A stretch of DNA of 64,000 bases, taken from Strongyloides papillosus. Its lineage: Eukaryota > Nematoda > Chromadorea > Rhabditida > Strongyloididae. Numbering within the stretch: position 1 is the first letter of the stretch; the number at the start of each line of letters is the position of its first letter. This document shows, in pieces, positions 52,935 to 64,000 of the stretch. The stretch is taken from contig SRSI01000077.1 of the NCBI GenBank assembly GCA_005656395.1, positions 434,001 to 498,000 of the forward strand, given 5' to 3'. The position numbers and the translations under genes are program-made. The notes under the pieces are model-generated. The model made no database searches, had not been told where the DNA came from, and saw only the letters and a program-made list of their open reading frames with translations.

Positions 52935-53990
52935 ATGTATTTTTTTAATATATCTTTATGTTTCAGTTTTCTTATTATTGGAATTATTTTTAAACAATCA
53001 GCATTAACATATTCATTTAGTGGTTGTGAACCATTTTTTAATCAATATAATCCAATATTACCACCAATAAGATCAAATTTTTTGCCATGTGATAATATGA
53101 AACCTCAATTTATACCTAATCTACCTCCATGTCCAAATTGTAATTCATATCAGCAATCATATCAAGGGATTTATTCACAGCCGTTAATCTCACCTCCAAT
53201 ACCCCCTTTAAAACCTATACCAATATCAGTAATTACAGAGGGACAAAATCAACAAAATCCCATACATATACCTATGTATAAAACAATTTATTCAAATACT
53301 TACCCAACACAATTGCCATCAACAAATATTTTTTCATCTAATTGTAGAGAATGTTTTGAAAAATTATCAATTTTAAAATATTTACAACGTACCACACTAC
53401 CAGAGGGTGATTCAATAAATGAAGAAAATAACTTGTTAACAAAAATACCTAAAGTATCAACAAAATATGAAACATCTTTTAAGCAAGGATTGATTGAGCA
53501 AGATGCATATGATGGTACTATATTAAGTAATACTGATAGTGATGATAAAAAAATAGTTGAAAAAGTTGAATGTACAGTACCACCAAATATAACATTCTAT
53601 AATCCACCTCCAGCGACATCATCATATCCCACAAGTGAATGTTGTGTTGGTTGTGATGATGAAGAAGAATGTCAATATCATAGTACATATCCTAGTAACA
53701 TTATAAGTGATAAAAAATTTAAAAAAATTAGACGTCTATTTGGTAGTCCATTAGTCAATACAGATGTTAAATGTACAAGTAAACAATTAAAAAATATACT
53801 TTCTCATTACATAGGATCAGATGCCAAGAGTAGTGTTAAAGTAATTCAAAAATTAGCTGATGAGACTTTATTGGAGGCACATAATGTTATTTGTAGTGAA
53901 GGAACATTTTATTATATAGCAAGATCTTCTTCATTTTGTCAGTTGTCTATTGGTAATGTTCATTGTTATATCTTTAGAGTAATTCCATAA
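52935..53990 (+). CDS. Ground-like (GRL) secreted hedgehog-related protein
   Basis: This is a single-exon gene of 351 residues. Residues 1-25 form a secretion signal (ISLCFSFLIIGIIF). Residues 25-125 are rich in Pro, Asn, Ser and Tyr, with a CxxC pair (PPCPNCNS). A further CxxC (SNCREC) lies near 135. The last 95 residues match the nematode ground-like domain. Basic FKKIRRLFGSP leads to VKCTSKQLKNIL, then EAHNVICSEGTFYYIA, and the ending is CQLSIGNVHCYIF. The domain occurs only in nematode hedgehog-related proteins. In C. elegans many grl genes are expressed in epidermis or glia and linked to cuticle. No orthologue can be assigned by eye. The first ATG of the frame is used because it opens the signal peptide. 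Confidence 0.88.
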   Translation: MYFFNISLCFSFLIIGIIFKQSALTYSFSGCEPFFNQYNPILPPIRSNFLPCDNMKPQFIPNLPPCPNCNSYQQSYQGIYSQPLISPPIPPLKPIPISVITEGQNQQNPIHIPMYKTIYSNTYPTQLPSTNIFSSNCRECFEKLSILKYLQRTTLPEGDSINEENNLLTKIPKVSTKYETSFKQGLIEQDAYDGTILSNTDSDDKKIVEKVECTVPPNITFYNPPPATSSYPTSECCVGCDDEEECQYHSTYPSNIISDKKFKKIRRLFGSPLVNTDVKCTSKQLKNILSHYIGSDAKSSVKVIQKLADETLLEAHNVICSEGTFYYIARSSSFCQLSIGNVHCYIFRVIP

Positions 53991-56947
53991 AAAAATCTTT
54001 AATTTTTATATATATATTTTTACTTTTTAATAGTATATAAATTATATATGTTTGCTTGATTATTATTTTCAAATATATTTTAATAGCTATTTTTATTTAT
54101 ATACAATATTTTATTTTTTGTCACATAAAGCAATAAAATTAACAACAACTATTTCATAAATTTCACTAATTTGTTAATAATTGTGAGAAATATTTTGAGG
54201 AAAAATCAAATAACAAAAGTAATATTAATTAAAAGTAGTACATATCTATAATATTAACATTTTATTTCATCAAAATTTAAAAATTCCCCATAGTAGGGAG
54301 AATGTGCACTATTTAAACAAGCTAATTTTCTTCGTAAAATTTTATTCACACAATAACATATATATTTTTATGTATATTTTGTAGGATATAAACGAATGTT
54401 TATTAGAATATATACCCTTAAAACAAAGTGCTTCTACATAAAAAGTGGTATTTTATAGTATTTTGTATGAATAGTTTTAAGATGTCTTAATAATTTAATG
54501 GAAGACAATCCTGGATTTTTTATTATTAATGTTTTATGTGAAAAAGTAACCTTACAATTAGTAATGATTTTACTCATGTTTATTACAATGTATTATTTAA
54601 GTATTTATTAATATTTTTTCTTATTAAATAAAAATTTTGGTATTAAAATGTTTTTAATATTGAACTTTTATTACAACATTGGAAATATTAAATTATTTCT
54701 ATATATGTTCTTTTTTTATTATCGTTTAACCCTCAATTACTTCTTGAAGTGGGTATTTTTGAAGAGGAAAGAACGAGGTAAAATGATGTAAAGAAGTAAA
54801 TTGATAAAATATATATTTGCTTTGAAAATCCTTTTCCTAAACATTCAATTTTTTGATTGTAATATTAAGTTGAATTTTGATATACTATTTTATAAAAATA
54901 AAAAGACATATATGTATATATTTCATCATTCACCTTAACCCATTGGATTTGTATGTTTGTTTTTTAAAATAAAAAAAATTGTTTAAAAATAAGATCCTTG
55001 AGTTGTGCAATGCATGAAGTGTTGAGGTTTAAGGTGGTTGATTCATTATTAATCTTATGAAAAGAAATTTTAAATATATAAATTTTTGAAGAGTTTAACA
55101 TGATAGAAGAAGAGAACAGTTTATTTATTAGTCCCTTTTCTTTGTATTTTATTTCATTGTAATGAAACTATTTTAATATATTTATAGATATATATAATAT
55201 TTAAAACGGTGGATAAAAAAGATCCTTATTTCAACTATTATATTTTTGGTCACTTGAATTACTTGATAAATCCCACAGGGCTATTTATTCAAAAAATGTT
55301 TGATAAAAGATAAGAAATTACCAGTGAATTATACTTTTTTTCTTTGTAATGGACTTATTCTTAAATTCATCATGATAATTTGTTCCCCATCTCCTGTCTG
55401 TTTACCTTCTATCGAGACATTATTAGGAAACGTATTGAAATTTGAGAAAGGATTTAGTGAAATTTATTTTATTAAGTAATATATTTAAGAAATATTTAAA
55501 CCTAATATTTATCCAAGGATACTTTATATGATTCGATACTGTACATCTATCTACATGTCATTTTTAAAATCTCTGTATTTCTTTTTTTAAAATATAATTT
55601 AATATAATTTTTTTAATTAATTCTATTAATATAAATTCATAGAAAGTAACCTTAGATATTTTGTTATTATTTATATTTCAATGATTACTACTACTAATAA
55701 TAACAATATATATTAAAGCATATACAATACCAGTTGTTGTTTTTTTTAAACTTTTTTTAATAAAATATGGAAGAGTTAACTATTTTTATATTTTTTACTA
55801 AAATATTTAAGCTAATTTCTAACATAAATATATTTTTAACCATCTCACACTTTATTTTTTATTATGTTTTTGATATCTATAAACAATGGCAAAAAGTTTT
55901 GGTTGAAGATAAAAATAGCCCACCCCCATAAATTTGAATGACCCTTTTGTTTTTATGTTATTTCCTATTGTTAATATTATTTAAAATTCTGATTATTTTC
56001 ACAATGTCTAAATCACCTTCATATAATGTGTAAAAATTAAATACTTATAATTATATTCGTCATTTATTTAATACAAGTGTAAAAGTTTAAATATTTATTG
56101 TAAAATAACAAGACTTTTTTTTTAAATCTTTAAATTTTTATATAGATGTAATATAATTACAATTACTCTAGACAATAACATTTTTCTATAATAGCAGTTA
56201 AAAGAATTTATATAATTGTAACCAATGTTTCTTAAAAACTTTTTTAAGAAAGATATTCTATCCTTATTATTTCCGTTTGATTTTATATTTTTATTCTTAA
56301 TTTTATTTTTTTCAAGTTAAATCTTTCTTCTTATTATTTTTGAAATATATTTTTTACATTATTTCTAAATAAATCTTTTTTAATAATAAATAAATAAGAA
56401 CAATTCTTATTTTAAAGTATTTATTTTATATAATATATACCTTTATAATATATATTTAGTGTACTTCTAAGTTTAGTAAATTTTTTAAATTTTTATAAGT
56501 TATAAATAAATCACAACATAATGTATTCTTTTAAACTTTAAAACATTTTTAGATAACATTTGACAAATATATTCGAGTATCCAAATGACAATATAAATCT
56601 AAATTTACCTTCTTATTTTTTATTAAATTTGATAAAGTAAAAGTGTATGATAATTTAATAGTTTGTCACAACATTAATGATTTAATTATTTCTTTTTAAA
56701 TTATTACGTATTCTCTTTTGCTTAAAAAAAGATATTCCATTTGTTTTTATTGTGCGATAATGTTTTCTATTTTTTTTATGCAAAAAGTACATTTATTTAT
56801 TAAAAAAATAAAAATTTCAAAAAAAAACTAGAAATTTGTTTCTCATAAAAAATTATAATTTGAATGATAACGAATATAATTGTCTATTAATAACTAACCA
56901 ATTTAATATTATATATTTTTAACATACATCTTTTTGAGGAAATAAGT
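53991..56947. other. 3.0-kb AT-rich intergenic region
   Basis: It lies between the ground-like gene and the GPCR. It contains one weak hairpin near 54733-54805 and otherwise nothing that I can support. Confidence 0.45.
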
Positions 56948-58730
56948 ATGGTGACGTGCATGAAAAATGACAAGAATTGTCTTTATGCTTCAACATCATC
57001 CACACCTCCTTATGATAAAAATTTTCTTGAAAGTACAACATTAGTCTTACCAAAAAATTTAAATGATAATTCACATTCATCAAACTTAATGGAGAGCTTC
57101 ATTATTCGATTTCTATATACAGATTTTTTTCTAATACTTTTTTTATTTGGCTTTTTTGGTAATCTATTAAATTTATTAGTTTTATTATCAAAAAAAATGC
57201 GTAACAGAACAAATGTGGTATGTTTTATGAAAAAAATAAATTTGTAAAATATTTACTATATTATTATTTATTGTTGTTTTTTTTATAATATTTCATGGCA
57301 ACAACAAAATATTTACATACTCATTTGTTTCAGTTGTTTGCGGCAATGGCTTTTGCTGATTTGGGATTTTTGTTGTTATCTCTAATTCCATGTGTCTATA
57401 TGAAGTGGTATGGTTATCTTCCAGGATGGTTTAAGGCATTTTATATTAGAAATAATATTTTGACAACTTGGCTTATCAATTGGCTGAGTGCTTTCTCTAT
57501 ATGGTAAGTTTAAAATTAAAAAAAATTATATTTTAATTACTTTACACTAATATTTTTTAATATCATTTAGGGTTATGCTAGCTGTAACAATTGAAAGGTT
57601 AGCTGTTGTAAGAAGACCATTTGCGCATTATAGACCTATGAATTTTGTATTTGGTATCAAAATTTTAACAATTCTTATTTTGTCTTTATTTGTAACTTTA
57701 CATAATTATTTATCAATAAAAACAGAAAATGATAACTCTGGAAAATATGTTCATACAAAAATTACAGATAATCCCATATTTACTATATGGGGGTGGGTAC
57801 ATGCTTTATCTGTTGTTGTTATTCCAAATATTGTACTTTTATCTTGTAATGTTATGTTAATTACTAATCTAAGAAAACAGTCATTTCCAATTGAATTGGC
57901 TCAAGAAAATAACCAACCTTTAATTATTAGTAGAACAAAAATTGAGAAAAAAGCAAGTTAACATTAAAAAAATGATAACAATAAAATACAAATAATTATT
58001 TTTTATAGATAACATATTTGATTGTCATAATATTAACGACATTTTTAGCTTGTAACATGCCAGGAGCTATTATATTTTTACTACGGACATTAAATATCAG
58101 TTTTAAAGATGTAAATTTTACTTAAATTTATACATTATTATCATTGTTTATTACAGAGGTATTACAATCAATTATTGCAAGTGATAAGCAATGCATTAAC
58201 AACAATAGGTAAAGTTTTAAATTTTGGACTTTTTTGCCTATCCAGTAAACATTTTCGTAAAAGCTTAATCGAACAATTAAAAATTTGCTGTTTCTACATT
58301 AGGCATATACCAAATTCATGTGGGAGAACAAAAAGTTCATATTTACAAGGTAAGTTATATACGAAGTTTATTTATATAAGTTATAAAAAAAAGTGGAACA
58401 AATTTTTTTTAATTGTCGATAAAATAATAATAAATTTCAGATAATAAATATGTGAACAAATTATCATATTGTCAGACAGAAAGTGTCAGACTTAGTACAA
58501 GGGATCGTCTAATGACAATAACAACTACACCATCACCTGGAAATTCTTCAAGACTTTCGAAATCTTACCATCACTCATTTCATTTCCCTATTATGGTAAA
58601 TAGAACATCAGGAGATTCAGGATCAATGGGTGTAGAATATTCATTAAAAAATAATTATAATCCAAGAATACGAAGTGAAATTGTTGATACAAGAGTCGTT
58701 GCGAAAAGGGCAGCAAGTACGGCGTTATAG
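56948..58730 (+). CDS. Rhodopsin-family G-protein-coupled receptor, neuropeptide-receptor type
   Basis: The six exons are 56948-57217, 57334-57503, 57571-57952, 58009-58110, 58157-58349 and 58441-58730, giving 468 residues. Phases join throughout. The third intron uses a GC donor (GCAAGT at 57953). The N-terminus is extracellular and Asn/Ser-rich. TM1 has FGNLLNLLVLL; TM2 starts LFAAMAFADLGF; TM3 ends in TIERLAVVRRPF, where ERL replaces DRY. TM6 has ACNMPGAI, with CNMP in place of CWLP. TM7 has LNFGLFCLSS in place of NPxxY, followed by a basic helix-8 segment. The tail is Ser/Thr-rich, with TTTPSPGNSS as a likely phosphorylation region. This set of motifs fits invertebrate FMRFamide/myosuppressin-like peptide receptors. 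Subfamily and ligand are not decided. The first ATG gives a reasonable N-terminus. Confidence 0.83.
57953..58008 (+). other. GC-AG intron in the GPCR gene
   Basis: The frame needs exon 3 to end at AAA (57952) and exon 4 to begin ATA ACA TAT at 58009. The intron then reads GCAAGTTAAC ... TTTTTATAG, 56 bp, a textbook GC-AG donor. The nearby GT (57958) would shift TM6 out of frame, and reading through meets a stop at 57959. Confidence 0.75.
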
Positions 58731-61700
58731 TATATTTTGTGTATCATGATTATTTATTTATCTCAATACTTGTATATAGGAGTTAATATTATGTCTTTGT
58801 GATCTCAATATATATATTTATTATAATAATACTGTTAATTTGTTTTTACCTAAAAATATATTATTGTATAAAAGGATAAAATAAGCTTGTATTTGTATTT
58901 TTGTAAAAAATGAAAGTGTTATATACTTTTAAATATTTATATTATTTTATTTAAAGGGAAATTCATAACAGTTTCCTTTTAGTAAAATATTTATCTATAC
59001 ATAAGAATTCTCCTTTCTATTTATTTAAGAGATTTTAAAATTATTATTCTTTTGTTAATCGTTGACGTAATGGTAATTTTTAGGTATACAATATTTTAAA
59101 GATAGTTATAATATGTTTTTAATTTAAGAGAAATTTTAAAAAGAAGTAATTTTTTAGTAGTATAAGTTATTAATACAATTTGTATTACTAAATGTTTTGC
59201 TGCTTATTATATGGAAAATTGATGATTTTTTAAAAATATATTTATATTAATATTTATAATAACATATAGTAAGTAACTACATGCTTTTTTCAAAGTTAAG
59301 CAAAAGATAATTATTTGTGACATTCAATAATTATCAATATTTAATTATTGAATGTATGCCATCAAGATTTTTGGTTTCTAAAGAACTATCAAATTAAATG
59401 ACTTTGTTACTTTAGCGGAATTAATTTTTGAAGCATACCCGAATTTAATATTTTAAATATATTGTAACATTCATGAATATCTATAAATGTTATAATTTTA
59501 AATTCAAAACAATGCATTAAATATATTGAAACGTTTTTTTAACTTTTAGTAAAAACGGGAGTGAGTATATTGCAATTTAGTATAAAAAAGAACAAAAAAA
59601 TGAATGATAGATAAATTTTATAAAAAACAGTTATCATTTTTTTTCAGGAGCAATTATTTTAAATAAAATTTCTGATTACTGTAGGATATTAAATGTATAA
59701 ATAAATTAACAATAATTATAATTATTCTTTCAAAATAATATACTTTTGTTTAATATGTAATTTAATTTTTATTCTTTGGCCAATTGAATGTAAACAGTTT
59801 GATAGAAATAAAATGCATATGAAATTATATATTACTTCTAATAAAATTAAAAAATCTAGTATCTTAAACTATTTAAAATGTAATCTGTGAATTTTTGCAT
59901 CAAACAGATATTAAAATATCAACATTAAAAAGATATTTACATCTATGTAAACATGATGCATTTCATAACGTGAAAATCTTCACAAGTAAAGAACATCACT
60001 GCTGTTAAAATATTCCAACTTTATAAATTAATTGACTCTCATAATATTTTTTAACTTTTAATCTTTCTTATAAAATGTTTTATTTGATATGCAAGCAAAT
60101 TGTACAAAACTTTCTTGTCAGTTGAAAAATAATTTCACATTTATTTTGAAAATAAAGTTCATTTTGCATTTAAACAACTTGCTTTTAAAAAATTATAAAT
60201 CAATATATGAGGAATTAATAAAATTTAGTTTATCTAGTCATTGAAAAGTTTAAGCATTAAAAATCTTGTAATTTCATTGAAATCTTTTCCCATACTTTTT
60301 CAGAAATCATTTCTTTAGTCGTTTTTCATTAAAAGTTGCAACAACAAAAATATTTTACACGTCTTTAAAAACTTTATAAACTAGAAATATGTATTTTTTT
60401 TAAATCATATTAGATAATTTTTGAACTTTAAAAGCAATTTTTTTAAGAAGTTAAAATTTATCTTTTACTTGAGTTTGTTAGTAGAAAAATTAAAATTTAT
60501 AAAATTCTAATATTTGCTACCTAAAATTAAATATATAAAAATTGCAATATTTATATATAAATATATATTTACTATAAAATTAACTATTTTTTTTTAAATT
60601 TCTTGGCTATAAAAAATTATATTCTATTTTTGAAAACTCGGGACTTTTTTTCTTGTTTTTTAAACATAATACAGCATTTATAATAATTTCTAGTAAATGT
60701 AGTATTATGTGTATTTTTTTGTAAATAATACTTTAAAAAAATGTGTTAAACTTTCTTTCGATGATATATTAATACTTATTCAATGTCATGAAATATAAAT
60801 GATAAAATAATAATATAGGGTGACAAAATGATGAGTAAAGCAAAAAATAAACATATTACTATTTGAAAATTCCAAACTTTTATTTGATGGTAATATTATC
60901 TATTATAACTATAGTGCATAAAAAGTTGTGCAATGAATTTTACAGCTTAGATTAATTGAAAACTTTCTTAAACTTTGTTAACGTTATTATTAAAAATCAA
61001 TTTTAAGTAGTGCACAAAAAAAATAGTAAAAAAATTATATTATTCTTTATAAGATAAAAAATCTCTAGCTTATAATTTTTTAAATAATGGTATCAAGAAA
61101 AATTTATAAAATTATATAAAGAGTTTAATGGAAATAGCCACAATCAACTAGACTACTATAAGTAATTTTTATGAATTTAACTTAAAAAAAATAAGAATTA
61201 GAATATAGAAGATTTGGTGCTTAATAAGAACAATCTTGGTAAATCTATTCCACATGTAACATTAATATCACAAATAAATGCTTTTTATTTAAACTATTAT
61301 TTAATTTTATCTCTAATTATTGTTTAATATAAATTAATTAAGTAAATACAATAAAAGTTTAAACAAAAATAAAATATTCATTTCTATATTATAATCAATG
61401 AACATAATTATTTTTCATAAAAGATTTTAAAGTATCATGACATATAAGCTATCGTTACAAACTTATCTTGATTAAATACAAATTTTATTTCCAACCTTAA
61501 TATATATCCTTAATGATTAAAATTCCTTTTTCATTAATATGAAAATAATTTGAAAATTATATCTTCTGCATATTTCCAATGAATATTAGATGTTTTATAT
61601 TTCACAGTAATTTCATCTTTCAACGTTTATTAATTTTTACTATTTTAATAGTTATTTAAAATAATGGCTTGGAATATTAAAATATTTTTCTATTCAATAT

Positions 61701-63684
61701 AAATGATATTGTGATCTTCAATTATTATAGATCATGACGTTTGTATACAATTGAATCATTATTATTTAAATTTTTTAAGATACGTCAAACAGAAAAATTT
61801 ATTTCGAAGATACATTTATTATACAAATAGATATAATATTTTTTAGAATTATACATAGTTAGTTAGTTAAATTATGTTAAACAATACAAAAAGTAAAATT
61901 TTTTCAGTAGAATAATCTTTGGAAAACACAAATTTGCCAACACTACATTAAATGATTACAAAATCAACAAAGATCTAAAAGCACCAAAAAATGCATAGAA
62001 ATATTATTCATAAATATAACATTATATAAATTTTTAAATGTATAAGCAGTTATTTAAGAAATTTATATCGACCGTTGAATTTTTTTTCAATGTATAATCA
62101 AATTTTTTTTAAATCCTAACTTTATCAATATTAATAAATGTTTACACTGATTTAAATACTTTTTATGCATAAAAGTAGCTATATTTTACTTAATTATTAG
62201 ATTTTGATTTTTTAATTATTTAATTTGTAATTTTCTGAGCTCGATATTTATCTTTAAAGTGAGTATCTAAAATATAATTCAAATTATATTTATTACTTAT
62301 AGAAAATGGCATAAATCATTCTCAACATAGGTACAAACATCTTTAATATTTCAATATTAGACAAATAAATTTGATAAATACAAAAAATGTTTGCAATAAT
62401 AAATAACATTTGCCTCTACTGATTGTACTTTAATTTTGTATTTAATCTATGAATCTTTTTATATTTCAGTAATATTAAGTTTCACTAAAAATTTGCAATC
62501 TCCAACTTATTTATTATTGAATATTTATTCAATAGATAAAAGTAATCCTAATTATTTATTTATTAAAATTTCATAGTAATTAAACGAATTGTTCTAAAAA
62601 AAGTAAAAAATCTTGACATAATAATCAAAAATTCTTTATTTACAATCATTGTTAAACTATATGTCGATAATTTTAGAAAGATTTTTTAAACTTAAAATAT
62701 TTAATTTTAGTTTTGGTGGATTTATAAAAAAAGTATAAGTAAATAACATTAAGATAACATTTAAAAAATCAAAAAGAGATCATTATATGTACTTTTTCTA
62801 GATTTTTATTGAAAAAATATAAATTTATTTCTAGAGTGAAACGTTTGTTAATTTTTACTTTAATTATGTAGTAATTTTTGTTAATAAAAATTTATAAATG
62901 GAAAAATTTCAAATAATAAAATACTATTGTATATTATGGCATTCCCATTAGATTTTTAAAAATGTTAAATCAAATTTACTTATGAATTCTTTTCCAGAAA
63001 TGGGCTTTTAATTTTTTATACTTGATAAATAATTTCATGTTAAATATTGCAAGAAAAATTTCCACATTAAAAAACGATAATTAAACTTCTAAATTATAAT
63101 AATCATCATTTAGAGTAAAAATTTCAAAGCAACATGTTTGATAATCTCTTTGAAAATTCAATTAGTTACTTGTTTTTTTATCGTTATATAACTATATGAA
63201 AGTTTAGCTTTTTAAAATAAGTATAATAAAAAAATGAAATAATTTAGGCATTAATGCAAACTATATTGTAGTTAATTTTTATATAAAAAATTTTTTAAAA
63301 ATTAATGTCTTATTCATTGTTAATTATATTCACTTTTGTGTAATGTTCATGTTATGTGTGAAATAATAAATTTGACCACTGTAAAGTGCATAATTTTTTT
63401 AACATCATTATTTTATTTTTTGTAACGTAACATTTTACAAATATAAATATACTAAATAAATTTGATTTACTCTAGAAAAAATTACTATTGTAGCAATAAC
63501 TATTTTTTAAAAACTTTCTAAAAAAATTTTAAAAAGGAAAACCTTAAAGATTAAAAATGAAATATTATTTTTATTTAATATTAAAGTTTGTTTAATTGAC
63601 AGGATAAATATTAATTTTTATTGTACACACACATATATATACGTAAAATTTTGTTTTACCACTATATTCATTTTTTTAAATTCG
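58731..63684. other. 5.0-kb AT-rich intergenic region
   Basis: It runs from the GPCR stop to the TIL gene start. I see no long reading frame, RNA gene, hairpin of note or transposon end in it. The last few hundred bases should include the TIL gene promoter. Confidence 0.45.
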
Positions 63685-64000
63685 ATGGTAAGTTTTGATT
63701 TTTTTAACATTACTTATACTTTTGTAGATTGATATTTTATATTTAGTTATTTTAATATATCTTTGTCCTGATTTTGTTTACTCGGCATTTAATTGTCTTA
63801 CATGTAAAGGAAATACAACTTACGTTAATAGTTGTGGATTTCCATGTCCTAGATCTTGTGGCTCACCCAAATATGTCGTATGTAGTAGGAATTGCTTTGA
63901 GCCCCGATGTGAATGTAAACCGGGCTATGTCCTGAATAGTAAAAAAAGGTGTATTTTAGAATCAGATTGTCCCAAAGTTCCTTCAGGTCCAGAAAAGTGC
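63685..64000 (+). CDS. Secreted TIL-domain (trypsin-inhibitor-like) protein, 5' end only
   Basis: Exon 1 appears to carry only the start codon (63685-63687), followed by a 40-bp intron (GTAAGT..TTTGTAG). Exon 2 runs open from 63728 to the window edge, 91 codons. It begins with a hydrophobic signal segment ([18 protein letters not shown]). A complete ten-cysteine TIL module follows: TC..VNSCG..PCP.SCG, then VVC, RNC, CECKPGYVL, RCI and DC. One extra cysteine (FNC) precedes it. The closing PSGPEKC could open a second TIL module beyond the edge. TIL proteins of nematodes usually inhibit serine proteases outside the cell. The reactive-site loop cannot be judged without the rest. Confidence 0.8.

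Noticed and set aside
54733..54805. Possible miR-1-like microRNA (ATGTAAAGAAGT in a 13-pair hairpin)
   Set aside because: The 3' arm shares the core of miR-1, but the seed GGAATGT is not present (ATGATGT instead), and pairing beyond the first 13 bases is poor.
1..64000. tRNA, rRNA, CRISPR or operon-like gene spacing
   Set aside because: No A/B-box tRNA structure or rRNA segment was recognised, there are no spaced identical repeats, and same-strand neighbours are too far apart for nematode operons.

Overview
The window looks like nuclear DNA of a parasitic nematode, most likely Strongyloides or a close relative. Base composition is extremely AT-rich outside exons. Introns are few and mostly 40-60 bp with GT(AAGT)..(T)TTTAG borders, and coding exons are long. 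The gene set is nematode: a ground-like protein, an MSP-domain protein, nematode-type chemoreceptors, a DAF-7-like TGF-beta ligand, a myosin VIIa and an astacin-EGF-CUB relic of the kind expanded in Strongyloides. The genus is inferred from composition and family content; no search was run. There is no sign of bacterial or viral DNA, operons, CRISPR arrays or tRNA genes.

Layout. 1-5.4 kb (-): 5' part of a TRIM9/MADD-2 gene with a 3.9-kb first intron, running off the left edge. 8.3-10.0 kb (-): eIF2B gamma, five exons. 10.2-11.5 kb (-): a gustatory-receptor-like membrane protein. 14.7-21.1 kb (+): complete myosin VIIa in one six-codon exon plus one 6.4-kb exon. 21.4-22.0 kb (-): MSP-domain protein with a Lys/Asp/Glu tail. 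24.1-26.7 kb (+): glycogen phosphorylase. 27.1-28.9 kb (+): a short, divergent exostosin. 28.9-39.1 kb: a gene-poor stretch with a degenerate long-period repeat field, a GC-rich structured island and a broken astacin gene. 39.1-40.1 kb (+): DAF-7-like TGF-beta ligand. 40.6-42.1 kb (-): mitochondrial SCOT. 43.2-44.1 kb (+): a decayed cysteine-synthase copy. 44.3-45.4 kb (-): Srd/Str-type chemoreceptor. 50.6-52.0 kb (+): coiled-coil protein of unknown family. 52.9-54.0 kb (+): ground-like (grl) secreted protein. 56.9-58.7 kb (+): rhodopsin-family neuropeptide-type GPCR, six exons. 63.7 kb to the edge (+): start of a secreted TIL-domain (trypsin-inhibitor-like) protein.

The genes do not form one pathway. 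They are housekeeping enzymes (eIF2B gamma, glycogen phosphorylase, SCOT), neuronal or sensory genes (MADD-2, Gr-like, Srd-like, GPCR, TGF-beta ligand) and secreted products. No new multi-gene system is evident. The most informative oddities are two pseudogenes whose catalytic residues can be read as lost, one with its PLP-lysine codon position now a TAA stop, the compact exostosin, a GC-AG intron, the 57% GC island, the repeat field, and two hairpins near 52 kb. Exon borders below were placed by reading splice consensus and checking that frames join; none was tested against RNA.
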